Shown here: piece after piece, positions 27,167 through 35,054 of the stretch | How positions within the stretch are numbered: the first letter of the stretch is position 1 | Layout of the letters: each line of letters starts with the position of its first letter | Source of the DNA: an uncultured Eubacteriales bacterium | GTDB lineage: Bacteria > Bacillota > Clostridia > Oscillospirales > Oscillospiraceae | Reading direction: 5' to 3' | DNA: 64,000 nucleotides | NCBI GenBank assembly: GCA_900545515.1 | Contig: UQZA01000001.1 | Coordinates: 1 to 64,000 of the forward strand | Notes under the pieces: model-generated | What the model was told of the DNA's origin: nothing | The model's input: only the letters and a program-made list of their open reading frames with translations | Databases searched by the model: none | Translations under genes and position numbers: made by a program

Positions 27167-27229
27167 GGTGCGTCCAAAAGGTCGCACCCTGCGCCTCAGG
27201 GGGCAGACAGGGACGCCGGTGCCTCGCGG
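27167..27229. repeat. Copy of dispersed repeat family 2
   Basis: GGTGCG-TCCAAAAGGT-CGCACC hairpin followed by CTGCGCCTCAGGGGGCAGACAGGGACGCC. The same layout occurs at 36252-36310, also just after a minus-strand gene stop. It may serve as a transcript end for prfC. Confidence 0.6.
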
Positions 27230-27237
27230 CTAGGCGC

Positions 27238-28842
27238 TCAGGCCTCCCCGGCGTCTTGGTCCACGGTGATTTCGGAGAGCTGGAGGCCGGGGTTGCGGCG
27301 GCAGGTGAAGTCGATGGCCCAGAAACTGGTGAAGACCAGCAGCTTCCGGTCCCGGTAGTCCTCCAAGAGCTCTGCATCGGAGCCCAGGTTTAGGTCCTGG
27401 AGGTCTCCTGGGTAGCTGTCGATGAGCCGAAGCTCCTCATAGGGCAGGTGATCCATCCGCAGTTCCACCCCATATTCGTTTTTCATCCGGTACTGGAACA
27501 CATCGAATTGCAGCACGCCCACCACGCCTACGATCACTTCCTCCATGCCGGAGCCCGGAACCTTGAAGATTTGAATGGCGCCCTCCTGGGCAATCTGCTC
27601 GGTGCCCTTCACAAATTGCTTGCGCTTCATGGAGTCCTTGGCAGAGACCCGGGCGAAATGCTCCGGGGCAAAGGTGGGGATGCCGGAAAATTTGAATTTC
27701 TTCCCGGGGACGGTGACGGTGTCGCCAATGGAGAAGATGCCCGGGTCAAACACGCCGATGATGTCCCCGGCGTAGGCCTCCTCCACGATTTCCCGCTCGG
27801 CGGCCATGAGCTGCTGAGGCTGGCTTAGTCGCATTTTTTTATTACCCTGGACGTGGAAAACCTCGGCCTCCCGCTGGTATTTGCCGGAGCAGATCCGCAG
27901 GAAAGCCAGCCGGTCCCGGTGGGCCTTGTTCATGTTGGCCTGGATCTTGAAGACGAAGGCGGAAAAGTCCGGGGAAAAGGCATCCACCAACCCGCTGTCC
28001 GATACCCGGGAGGCGGGGGGCGGGGTCAGGCGCAGGAACTCCTCCAGAAAGGGCTCCACGCCGAAGTTGGTGAGGGCGGAGCCGAAGAACACGGGGCTGA
28101 GCTTCCCGGCCCGGACCTCCTCCAGGTCAAAGTCCCGGCCGGCCCCCAACAGCTCCACCTCGTCAATGAGCTGCCGGTGCTTGCCCTCACCCAGAAGGGC
28201 GGACACCTGGGGATCGTAGAGGTCAATTTCCTGCTTGCCCGCCCGGTTCTTTCCGGCGGAGCCGGAGGAGAAGAAAAGCAGCTGGCTGCCCTGGCGGTCG
28301 TAGACTCCCTGAAATTCCTTGCCGGACCCGATGGGCCAGTTCATGGCGTAGGTCTCGATGCCCAGCTCCCGCTCCAGCTCCTCCAGCAGGTCGAAGGGGT
28401 CTTTGGCCTCCCGGTCCATCTTGTTAACGAAGGTAAAAATAGGAATGTGGCGCATGGCGCAGACCTTGAAGAGCTTCCGGGTCTGGGCTTCCACGCCCTT
28501 GCTGCCGTCAATGACCATGACGGCGGAATCCGCCGCCATGAGGGTGCGGTAGGTGTCCTCAGAGAAGTCCTGATGGCCCGGGGTATCCAGAATGTTGATG
28601 CAGAAGCCGCCGTACTGGAACTGCATCACAGAGGAGGTGACGGAAATGCCTCTCTGCTTTTCGATTTCCATCCAGTCGGACACGGCGGCCCGGCGGTTTT
28701 TCTTGCCCTTGACCACACCAGCCTGGGCAATGGCCCCGCCATAGAGCAGGAATTTTTCTGTCAGGGTGGTTTTACCGGCGTCGGGATGGGAGATGATGGC
28801 AAAGGTCCGGCGGCGGCTGATTTCTTCTGATAGAGTTGACAT
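27238..28842 (-). CDS. prfC: Peptide chain release factor 3
   Basis: Translational GTPase of 534 residues that recycles release factors 1 and 2 from the ribosome after termination. G1 is ISHPDAGKTT (about 17-26), G2 region around RGISVTSSV, G3 LDTPGHQDF, G4 FVNKMDRE. Domain II and the RF3-specific C-terminal domain (EYGVELRMDHLPYE) follow; length is normal. GGAGGG lies eight bases before the ATG. Likely monocistronic from a promoter about 190 bases upstream. Confidence 0.96.
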   Translation of the reverse strand: MSTLSEEISRRRTFAIISHPDAGKTTLTEKFLLYGGAIAQAGVVKGKKNRRAAVSDWMEIEKQRGISVTSSVMQFQYGGFCINILDTPGHQDFSEDTYRTLMAADSAVMVIDGSKGVEAQTRKLFKVCAMRHIPIFTFVNKMDREAKDPFDLLEELERELGIETYAMNWPIGSGKEFQGVYDRQGSQLLFFSSGSAGKNRAGKQEIDLYDPQVSALLGEGKHRQLIDEVELLGAGRDFDLEEVRAGKLSPVFFGSALTNFGVEPFLEEFLRLTPPPASRVSDSGLVDAFSPDFSAFVFKIQANMNKAHRDRLAFLRICSGKYQREAEVFHVQGNKKMRLSQPQQLMAAEREIVEEAYAGDIIGVFDPGIFSIGDTVTVPGKKFKFSGIPTFAPEHFARVSAKDSMKRKQFVKGTEQIAQEGAIQIFKVPGSGMEEVIVGVVGVLQFDVFQYRMKNEYGVELRMDHLPYEELRLIDSYPGDLQDLNLGSDAELLEDYRDRKLLVFTSFWAIDFTCRRNPGLQLSEITVDQDAGEA

Positions 28843-29032
28843 GGTATTTTCCCTCCATATTTTTTAAAATTTCAATGAAAGAGGGAAAGCTATGGATAGA
28901 AACTGAAATCCATGGGGACCTCCTGAAGGGCGCCTCAAAACGTGGGCTCCTGTGCCCTGACCAGACCGGCGTCCAAGCAGGGTGAGTGTTTCGAGGTTGC
29001 CAAAAACTTAAAATTGTGAGACAAATCAACTT

Positions 29033-29061
29033 AGTTTACCACAGATTTCCACGGTTTACAA
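29033..29061 (-). promoter_or_regulatory. Promoter for prfC
   Basis: On the minus strand TTGTAA (29056-29061), 17 bases, TAAACT (29033-29038) preceded by TGG. It gives a leader of about 185 bases with no recognised riboswitch. It lies back to back with the forward promoter at 29071. Confidence 0.5.
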
Positions 29062-29070
29062 GTGGGGTTC

Positions 29071-29099
29071 TTGCAATTTGCCCGGGAGGCTGGTATAAT
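29071..29099 (+). promoter_or_regulatory. Promoter for the 29.16 kb membrane protein gene
   Basis: TTGCAA (29071-29076), 17 bases, TATAAT (29094-29099) with a TGG before it. Near-consensus, about 57 bases from the start codon. Confidence 0.75.
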
Positions 29100-29155
29100 G
29101 GCAAGGAGGCGGCACCATTCTGCGAGTCCGCCATCTGGTGGAAAGGAGTCTACTT

Positions 29156-29509
29156 ATGAATCAGTTTCTGGACATTTTGCTCCTGGCCAGCTTTGTCATT
29201 GGCGGCGTGTATAGCCTCTGGACTGCAGTGCAGATGAGACGCTGGAAGGAGCTAAAACCCAATAAATTTATCTATCCCAACGGCTGTGAACCTGGTGACT
29301 GTACCAATCCAGAGGGGTTCCGGGCTTTTATGAGGCCACAGGTGCTGCTCTTTGGCCTCCTGTGCCTGGCCACGGCGGCAACCTTCCTGGCAGGGACCTA
29401 TCTGAGCTTTTGCCCGGATGAGCTGGTGTGGGCGGCCTTTGCCCTGGGCCTGGTGGCGGTTGTAGTATATATTTCCGCCCTTCGCCGGTCCTACACGAGA
29501 TTTTGGTGA
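29156..29509 (+). CDS. Small membrane protein, unknown function
   Basis: A 117-residue protein with three likely membrane segments (about 4-24, 62-84 and 90-108) and a short hydrophilic loop with two Cys (GCEPGDCTNP). The family is not recognised. AAAGGAG lies seven bases before the ATG. The glyoxalase-fold gene starts 11 bases after its stop, so both are in one unit. No functional call is justified. Confidence 0.8.
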   Translation: MNQFLDILLLASFVIGGVYSLWTAVQMRRWKELKPNKFIYPNGCEPGDCTNPEGFRAFMRPQVLLFGLLCLATAATFLAGTYLSFCPDELVWAAFALGLVAVVVYISALRRSYTRFW

Positions 29510-29520
29510 GGTGTTTTATT

Positions 29521-29901
29521 ATGAAGCTGGATTGTATTCATCACGTGGCAATCATCGTTTCCAATTACCAGGCGGCTCTGGAATTTTACAGGGACAAGCT
29601 GGGCCTGCCCCTCAAGAGGGACGTGGACCGTCCGGCCCAAGGGGACCGGATTCTCACCCTGGGGCTGGACCAGGGTGAGCTGGAGATTTTTGTAAAGCCC
29701 GATGCGCCTCTGCGCCCCACGGAACCGGAGGCCCGGGGCCTGCGTCACCTGGCCTTCCGGGTGGAAAGCGTGGAGGAGACGGCGGCCTCGTTGGTCCGCC
29801 TGGGCATCCCTTGCGACCCCATCCGTATGGACCCCTACACCCAGAAGCCGATGACCTTCTTCTATGACCCGGACGGGCTGCCTCTGGAGCTGCACGAATG
29901 A
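29521..29901 (+). CDS. VOC (glyoxalase/bleomycin resistance fold) protein
   Basis: A 126-residue single-unit vicinal oxygen chelate protein. Two beta-alpha-beta-beta-beta modules show candidate metal ligands: His in IHHVAII, Glu in ELEIFVK, His in GLRHLAFRVE and Glu in GLPLELHE. This pattern is that of lactoylglutathione lyase-like or metal-dependent lyase members; the substrate cannot be told. GAGGTG lies about eight bases upstream of the ATG. Co-transcribed with the membrane protein just before it. Confidence 0.85.
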   Translation: MKLDCIHHVAIIVSNYQAALEFYRDKLGLPLKRDVDRPAQGDRILTLGLDQGELEIFVKPDAPLRPTEPEARGLRHLAFRVESVEETAASLVRLGIPCDPIRMDPYTQKPMTFFYDPDGLPLELHE

Positions 29902-29950
29902 GCGGCTCGGAGACCTGTCCCAATTGCCGTGTATTCTTCCATAGAATAAA

Positions 29951-29990
29951 CCGCCTGTATGTCAGACCGGTATGGTCGACATGCAGGCGG
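29951..29990. terminator. Bidirectional terminator between convergent genes
   Basis: CCGCCTGTATGTC pairs with GACATGCAGGCGG (one G-U), loop about 14 bases. Followed by CGTTTCTATATTT on the plus strand and TTTATTCTATGG on the minus strand, so it can end both the VOC unit and the ThrE-like gene. Confidence 0.7.
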
Positions 29991-30015
29991 CGTTTCTATA
30001 TTTCATATTAGGGAT

Positions 30016-31251
30016 TCAGCTGAGCTTTCTGTGATGCCGCCAGACGCCCCACATGCGGAAGGCGGTGGAGACCAACAGAATACCAACAGCCAGGGTGCCG
30101 GCAATGGCGCCGGTATGGAGGCCGTGTTGCAGAAAGGCGTCGGTGTTACCTCGGACGGCATAGTCCATGGTGTAGTAGATGTCTGCACCGGGGACCAGAG
30201 GGAAGAGGGCCACCAGAAGATAAGAGGTGGCAGGGCATTTCCGAATCCGGGCCATGATCTCGGCGTAGACGGAGATGGTGGCAGCGGAGAGGAGGAAGGC
30301 GGTGAGGTCGGACATCCCCAAAAATCCAAACAGCCGGTAGGCCAGCCAGCTGAGGATACTGCCTGCAATGCACAGGAACATGCCGGGGCCGTGAAGGTTC
30401 AGGAGAATGCAGAAGCCCAGGCTTCCCACGAAGCCGGCAAAGCATTGCATAAACAGGCCGTACTGGACCAGTGCGCCGCTGCCGGCCAGGTCGCCCCACA
30501 GCTGCCGCGCCAGGGTTACAGCTGCGCCGGTCCCCACCGCCAGGGCTACGGCGGTGATGAGCACCTGAACCAGGCGGTTGACGCCGGACATGGTGTCGCC
30601 GTAGATGATGTCCCGGATGCTGTTGGTAAAGAGCAGACCGGGAACCAGAAGCATCAGGGCGCCGATGATGGCAGCGTCCACGTTGTGGGCCAGCCCGGCA
30701 ATGGCCAAACCATGGGCCAAAAGGGCCAGGACAAAGCCGGCGGCAACGGTCTTGAAAAACAGGTTGGCGTGGAGTTTATTCATGAAGTACAGACACAGGC
30801 CGGTGGCCAGGCCGCTGAGTCCGGCACACAGGGCGTCCAGCAGGGTGCCCCGGAAGAACATGGAGAAACCGGCCGCAGCCAGGAAATAGCCCATGAGGAG
30901 GGTGGGGAACCGGTAGCTCTTGGTGGCCTGCTTCTCCGCCTGGATCATGGCCATAGCCTCCTGCACAGGGGGCTTCTCCTGACAGATCCGGCGGCACAGG
31001 CCGCTGTACCGCTCAATGCCGTCTAAGTCTGTGGAGCTGTAGGCTGCCCGGTGCATGCGGGTCATGTGCTTTTCCTCTGCGGTTTCCAGGCTCACAATGA
31101 TGCAGCCGGGAATGGAAAAGGCTGACCCTTCCACACCGTAGGCCCCCAGCAGGCGGACAATGGTTTCCTCCACCCGGTAGGTCTCTGCGCCGCATTGTTG
31201 CAGTTGATACGCCAGATCTACCGTGAGATCCAGCAGTTCATCATAATCCAT
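30016..31251 (-). CDS. ThrE-family threonine/serine exporter
   Basis: Membrane protein of 411 residues combining both halves of the ThrE family: an N-terminal cytoplasmic domain (DUF1212 type, with CGAETYRVEETI) followed by membrane segments from about 130, then the DUF3815-type half. The family exports small hydroxylated amino acids such as threonine or serine. The ATG at 31251 is where homology begins; the GGGAAG site before it is weak. Many Clostridia split this into two genes, so the fusion is the longer form. Convergent with the VOC unit. Confidence 0.85.
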   Translation of the reverse strand: MDYDELLDLTVDLAYQLQQCGAETYRVEETIVRLLGAYGVEGSAFSIPGCIIVSLETAEEKHMTRMHRAAYSSTDLDGIERYSGLCRRICQEKPPVQEAMAMIQAEKQATKSYRFPTLLMGYFLAAAGFSMFFRGTLLDALCAGLSGLATGLCLYFMNKLHANLFFKTVAAGFVLALLAHGLAIAGLAHNVDAAIIGALMLLVPGLLFTNSIRDIIYGDTMSGVNRLVQVLITAVALAVGTGAAVTLARQLWGDLAGSGALVQYGLFMQCFAGFVGSLGFCILLNLHGPGMFLCIAGSILSWLAYRLFGFLGMSDLTAFLLSAATISVYAEIMARIRKCPATSYLLVALFPLVPGADIYYTMDYAVRGNTDAFLQHGLHTGAIAGTLAVGILLVSTAFRMWGVWRHHRKLS

Positions 31252-31445
31252 GGGCTCACTTCCCAAACCAAAATCAGCAGGGCGCCATCCGGAGCCACAC
31301 CGTGGAGAGTATAGCAGTCCGCTCCGCAAAATACAAGGGGGAATTTCCTGCAAAAATCGGTCTCCGTGGAAGCTGGAATTTGTGGCTTCTGCGCCGGTAC
31401 CCCTCCGTGATGTGTTTAGCTCAGGCCGGAAAAGTCAAAGCCCCA

Positions 31446-31508
31446 GCACTGGCGCAGGAGCGCCTTTGGCTTCCCCCGGGGAAAGGCCGGGCATTCCCGC
31501 ACCAGTAC
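31446..31508. repeat. Copy C of dispersed palindrome family 1
   Basis: GCACTGGCGCAGGAGCGCC...GGCTTCCCCCGGGGAAAGGCCGGGC...CCGCACCAGTAC, an imperfect palindrome matching copies A and B. It sits between the divergent ThrE-like and sigma-G genes; apart from it and the promoter at 31577, this 400-base gap shows nothing. Confidence 0.75.
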
Positions 31509-31576
31509 GGTTGCAAGCCGTGCAGCTTTAGCTGGCAGCCTTACCTTAGCAGTATGCGCGTATCCTCTGGGGATGG

Positions 31577-31605
31577 GTATCAAATTGCTTCGCCGGGAAA
31601 TACTA
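31577..31605 (+). promoter_or_regulatory. Candidate sigma-F promoter for sigG
   Basis: GTATC (31577-31581), 14 bases, then GGAAATACTA (31596-31605), a full match to the sigma-F -10 pattern GGNNANAHTR. In Bacillus and Clostridia sigG is read by sigma-F in the forespore, so the position is meaningful. The -35 is one base off and the spacer one short. Confidence 0.5.
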
Positions 31606-31651
31606 CCTGCGGAACCATGGATGGGCTGCAGAAAGATTCCGGAGGTACGAC

Positions 31652-32431
31652 ATGCAAGGTAAAGTGGAGATCAGCGGCGTCAATACCGCCAAGCTGAAGA
31701 CCTTGAAAAACGATGAGATGGTCCGGCTCATGAAGCTGGCCAAGGCGGGAGACGAGCAGGCCAGGCAGGCACTCATTGAGGGGAACTTGCGGCTGGTGCT
31801 GTCAGTGATTCAGCGGTTTGTAGGGCGGGGAGAAAATCCGGACGACCTGTTTCAGGTTGGCTGCATTGGCCTTTTGAAGGCCATTGCCAACTTTGACGAA
31901 ACCAAGGAGGTACGCTTTTCCACCTACGGCGTGCCCATGATTGCCGGGGAGGTGCGCCGCTATCTCCGGGACAACAGCGCCATGCGGGTGAGCCGCTCCC
32001 TGCGGGACACGGCCTACCGGGTCCTACAATGTAAGGAGGCCATGATGGGGGAGAACGGCCGGGAGCCCAGCCTGGAGGAGATTGCCAAGCGGATGGAACT
32101 GCCCCTGGAAGAGGTCTCCCGGGCCATGGACGCCATTGCCGCACCCATTTCCCTGTACGATCCGGTGTATTCCGACGGAGGCGATCCCCTCACTGTGATG
32201 GACCAGGTCCGGGACACCAAAAATACCGACGAACGGTGGATTGAGCGCATTGCCCTGCGGGATGCCTTCCAGACCCTGTCGGAGCGGGAAAAACAGATCC
32301 TGATTCTCCGCTTTTACGATGGCAAAACCCAGATGGAGGTGGCGGGCCAGGTGGGCATCTCCCAGGCCCAGGTCTCCCGCCTAGAGAAAAACGCCATTGG
32401 GACCATTCGGAAAAATGTGATGGAGACATAG
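31652..32431 (+). CDS. sigG: RNA polymerase sporulation sigma factor sigma-G
   Basis: A 259-residue sigma-70 family factor. The N-terminus KVEISGVNTAKLKTLKNDEM is close to the sigma-G signature (the part that contacts anti-sigma factors), region 2 has NLRLVLSVIQRF and RFSTYGVPMIAGEVRRYLRD, region 3 REPSLEEIAKRM, and region 4 ends with the helix-turn-helix TQMEVAGQVGISQAQVSRLE. It directs late forespore transcription. GGAGGT precedes the ATG. The usual spoIIGA-sigE-sigG linkage is not present in this window. Sigma-F is the main alternative, less likely from the N-terminus. Confidence 0.88.
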   Translation: MQGKVEISGVNTAKLKTLKNDEMVRLMKLAKAGDEQARQALIEGNLRLVLSVIQRFVGRGENPDDLFQVGCIGLLKAIANFDETKEVRFSTYGVPMIAGEVRRYLRDNSAMRVSRSLRDTAYRVLQCKEAMMGENGREPSLEEIAKRMELPLEEVSRAMDAIAAPISLYDPVYSDGGDPLTVMDQVRDTKNTDERWIERIALRDAFQTLSEREKQILILRFYDGKTQMEVAGQVGISQAQVSRLEKNAIGTIRKNVMET

Positions 32432-32464
32432 CGTGCGATCCCCGGGAAACCGGGCAGCTTTCAT

Positions 32465-32575
32465 CGCCGCAGGGCACGTCAGAAATGTCGCGCCCTGCGG
32501 CGGACCTCGGTGCAAGGGCGAAGCCCCATGGGATCTCAACACTTGCCAGTGGCAGGTGACTCCACCCCCCCTTCC
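32465..32575. repeat. Repeat pieces after sigG (hairpin plus family 3)
   Basis: CGCCGCAGGGC...GCGCCCTGCGGCG makes a strong hairpin (32465-32502) that may end the sigG transcript. Next, GCAAGGGCGAAGCCCCATGGGATCT and TTGCCAGTGGCAGGTGACTCC repeat, inverted, the sequence at 16286-16334. Confidence 0.6.
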
Positions 32576-32668
32576 GCCAGGTGATTATTTTCATTATGTT
32601 GGATTTTTCCGCATTTCAAAAATACAGGTATTGCAATATTGGACATCCAGGTTTATCATGAACGTGGC

Positions 32669-32700
32669 AAAAAAAATCCGCACCTTTTGGTACGGATTTG
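32669..32700 (-). terminator. Terminator after the XRE gene
   Basis: On the minus strand AAATCCGTACC-AAAA-GGTGCGGATT followed by TTTTTTG. A clear intrinsic terminator overlapping nothing, nine bases after the XRE stop codon. Confidence 0.9.
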
Positions 32701-32708
32701 ATGTCTAT

Positions 32709-33065
32709 TCACCGATATGAGGTATCATATCCCCGCCTCCGCATAGAGTCTTTCATAGCTTGGGCCAAGTCCGCAAGCATACGGAGTTCTTTAGGTGTGC
32801 AATCCTTTGAAATTTCCAGGAGCTGATTTTCAAATGCCTCCCGCTCACACAAAATGCTGTCACACAAGAGGTCATCTACAGAGCATTGCAGTGCATTCGC
32901 AATTTTGACCAAGGTACCTAACCCAACCTTTGACGCAGCACGCTCAATGTGTGAAATATTGGACGGCTCAATTCCCACTTGCTCAGCCAAGTATTCTTGG
33001 GTCATCTGTTTCTTCTTGCGTATGGTGCGAATTCGTTTTCCAAGAGCAGCATAATCCAAGTCCAT
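32709..33065 (-). CDS. XRE-family transcriptional regulator
   Basis: A 118-residue DNA-binding protein. Residues about 8-66 are a Cro/C1-type helix-turn-helix (RIRTIRKKKQMTQEYLAEQVG, read in two pieces, then PSNISHIERAAS). The C-terminal 50 residues are helical and may dimerise. AGAGGTGAGATA precedes the ATG, and TATAAT (33086-33091, minus strand) is a likely -10. Codon use and base composition are AT-richer than the neighbours, shared with the divergent gene at 33266. Possibly a remnant of a mobile element or a small regulatory pair. Confidence 0.85.
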   Translation of the reverse strand: MDLDYAALGKRIRTIRKKKQMTQEYLAEQVGIEPSNISHIERAASKVGLGTLVKIANALQCSVDDLLCDSILCEREAFENQLLEISKDCTPKELRMLADLAQAMKDSMRRRGYDTSYR

Positions 33066-33085
33066 TATCTCACCTCTGTAAATGA

Positions 33086-33160
33086 ATTATAGCCCCTTTT
33101 TTGTAAGCCGAGAATAATATGTTGCCCCTAAACGGGGTTATATTCATAATTGGGCTCAAA
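33086..33160. promoter_or_regulatory. Divergent control region with imperfect palindrome
   Basis: Between the XRE gene and the alpha-CTD-like gene: a minus-strand TATAAT (33086-33091) and the imperfect palindrome AATATGTTGCCCC-TAAAC-GGGGTTATATT around 33116-33146. This is a candidate operator for the XRE protein. Inferred from position only. Confidence 0.35.
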
Positions 33161-33265
33161 GTAAAACGGCCAAAGTGAGACGAACTGGCGAGAGCATCTT
33201 TGGTTCCAGCACACCTTAATTTCATTTGTATTAGCTGTACCGTCAAACATAATCAGAGGTATATT

Positions 33266-33688
33266 ATGGGTGATTCCAGGAAACATTTGCTCAACAGTAT
33301 TGACATTGCGTTTTCTTTATATCGGAGTCGTTCTGATTCTGCTATTCCAGAAGAAGAGCTTCAGCAATTAGAGGCAGATTTGAAAAGTGAGCCGTTTTTA
33401 AAATTTCTGGAAAGCGTTTTTTCTGCCACATTTACCAGCCGGACGCATTGGGAGGACAAGCTTTGGGAGCTGGCCGCCCATTATCCCATCGAATATTTAA
33501 ATCTATCGACACGTTCTTACAATGGATTGGTACGCAGTTCTTATCGCATACGGACAGTTGCTGATTTGCTGAAGCTTCCACTGGCAGACCTAAAGAAAAT
33601 TCGGAATTTAGGAGTCAAAAGTATCACAGAGATTGAGTATGCAAAATACAGGTTCTTAGAAAAACTAGAGCAAGGCAAAATCGAGTAG
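33266..33688 (+). CDS. RNA polymerase alpha-CTD-like domain protein
   Basis: A 140-residue protein whose last 57 residues (about 77-133: YLNLSTRSYNGL, then TVADLLKLPLADLKKIRNLG, then VKSITEIE) align by eye with the C-terminal domain of RpoA in this same window (DLSVRSFNCL, TVEDLI, KVRNMGKKSLDEV). The first 75 residues are acidic and helical with no known domain. It has none of the assembly domains of alpha. AGAGGT lies before the ATG at 33266. It may bind DNA UP-like elements or a regulator through this domain. It is AT-richer than the surroundings. Confidence 0.75.
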   Translation: MGDSRKHLLNSIDIAFSLYRSRSDSAIPEEELQQLEADLKSEPFLKFLESVFSATFTSRTHWEDKLWELAAHYPIEYLNLSTRSYNGLVRSSYRIRTVADLLKLPLADLKKIRNLGVKSITEIEYAKYRFLEKLEQGKIE

Positions 33689-33784
33689 ATACCCAACTCC
33701 TGACTATATACGTACATCCAAGTCCCCTTGCCATAGGGAAAACTTCTCGAAACTGCTGGAGTATGCGGAAGCATTTCATGTTTG

Positions 33785-33846
33785 TATTGGTGCAGAAGCG
33801 CCCCGCCTGCCCCCGAGGAAGCCAGAGAGCTGCCGCTCCCGTGCAT
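33785..33846. repeat. Copy D of dispersed palindrome family 1
   Basis: GTATTGGTGCAGAAGCGCCCCGCCTGCCCCCGAGGAAGCC...GCTGCCGCTCCCGTGC is a decayed copy, preceded by GCATTTCATGTTT as in copies A and B. The rest of the gap 33847-34004 shows only short family 2 fragments (GGGAGTTACGGTCCACCCCCTGTAGGGG). Confidence 0.6.
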
Positions 33847-34004
33847 TCCAGGGCAGTGTAGCTCAGCTTTTCGGAGTTCGGTTCTGCAGAACCGTGTAGG
33901 GCAAGCGGGAGTTACGGTCCACCCCCTGTAGGGGTCTCAGCACGGCTCTGGGAAACTTGCAGAATGAGCCGTTGCTATACACATATGCCTTGCCGGCAAA
34001 GACA

Positions 34005-34038
34005 ATGCCGCCCGATGAATTCCCTCATCAGGCGGCAT
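34005..34038 (-). terminator. Terminator of the dnaD operon
   Basis: ATGCCGCC-CGATGA...TCATC-AGGCGGCAT stem; on the minus strand followed by TGTCTTTGCC. It lies 26 bases after the helicase loader stop. Confidence 0.65.
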
Positions 34039-34064
34039 CTTGGAAATGTTCACATGGCCGCGCA

Positions 34065-35051
34065 TTATGTTTCTCTCGCTTTTTGCAGCCGAATGTCCTC
34101 CCCCACAAACGCCACCAACCGGTAGCTGCCCAGGAGGCGGGAGGCGATTTGGGGGCTGTAGCGGCGGGCGATTTCGTCGGACTGGAGGTTGGTGGAGACC
34201 ACCGTAGGGCTGCCGGCCAGGAGGCGGTCGTTGAGGACGGTATAAAGGGCAGAGCTCACAAACTGGGTGGTCATCTCCGTGCCCAGGTCGTCAACGATCA
34301 GCAGGTCACAGGCTGTGTACTTCTCCGCCTGGCGCTTGGCCTCCTGGGAGTCGGTGAACTTGGCCTCCTCCAGGCAGGAAAAGAGGTGTACCGCCGTCTC
34401 GTACACCACACTGTAGCCTCCGTCGGCCACGGTCCGGGCGATGCAAGCGGACAGGAAGGTCTTGCCCAGCCCCGGGTTGCCGTTCAGAAGCAGGTTGCCA
34501 GACTTCAAGGTGAAGCTTTGGGCATACCGGCGGCAGGTCTGGAGGGTCCCGGTCATCACCGCCCGGGGACTGACCCCCAGGTTGGGGTCAACCTGGTCGG
34601 AATAATAGCTGAGGCGGAAGCCCTCAAAGGTCTCCCGGGCGGCGCCGGTGAGGAGGGTCAGCTCCTTTTTCTGCTCCTGACGGCACAGCTCCCGGAGGCA
34701 CTCGCACATCCGGGCCCCCACGTAGCCGCTTCCACCGCAGACGGTGCAAACGGGGGCATCGTCCAGGAACCCCTCTTCAAAGTTGTCCTCAACGAGCCAC
34801 TCCCGCTCCCGCTGCAGGGCCTGGTTCTCCTGGCGGATGCGGGCAAACTCCGCCTGGGGGTCGCCCCCCTGCTGGAAGACGGTCTGGGCCGCCTGGGCCA
34901 TGGTGAGGCGGAGGGCCCGGTCAATCTCCGCCAGCCGGGGCACCTGCCGGTAGGCCCGGCGCAGATGCTCGGCATTCTCCGCCTCCCGCTCCGCCTTGGC
35001 CTGAGCCAGGCGCTCCCGGGCCCGGCGCAGCACCTCTCCTGTATATGCCAC
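34065..35051 (-). CDS. DnaC/DnaI-type helicase loader ATPase
   Basis: A 328-residue AAA+ protein of the DnaC/IstB group that loads the replicative helicase at the origin. The N-terminal part is helical and charged, followed by a CxxC...CxC zinc-binding cluster (PVCTVCGGSGYVGARMCEC). The ATPase core has Walker A NGNPGLGKT, Walker B LLIVDDLGTE and sensor 1 VVSTNLQ. It begins three bases after the dnaD-like gene stop, the usual pairing in Firmicutes, which makes a replication role likely over an IS21 IstB role. Confidence 0.9.
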   Translation of the reverse strand: MAYTGEVLRRARERLAQAKAEREAENAEHLRRAYRQVPRLAEIDRALRLTMAQAAQTVFQQGGDPQAEFARIRQENQALQREREWLVEDNFEEGFLDDAPVCTVCGGSGYVGARMCECLRELCRQEQKKELTLLTGAARETFEGFRLSYYSDQVDPNLGVSPRAVMTGTLQTCRRYAQSFTLKSGNLLLNGNPGLGKTFLSACIARTVADGGYSVVYETAVHLFSCLEEAKFTDSQEAKRQAEKYTACDLLIVDDLGTEMTTQFVSSALYTVLNDRLLAGSPTVVSTNLQSDEIARRYSPQIASRLLGSYRLVAFVGEDIRLQKARET

Positions 35052-35054
35052 TGA

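Noticed and set aside
34065..35051. IstB transposition helper of an IS21 element
   Set aside because: No transposase or inverted ends are nearby, and the direct pairing with a DnaD protein fits a helicase loader.
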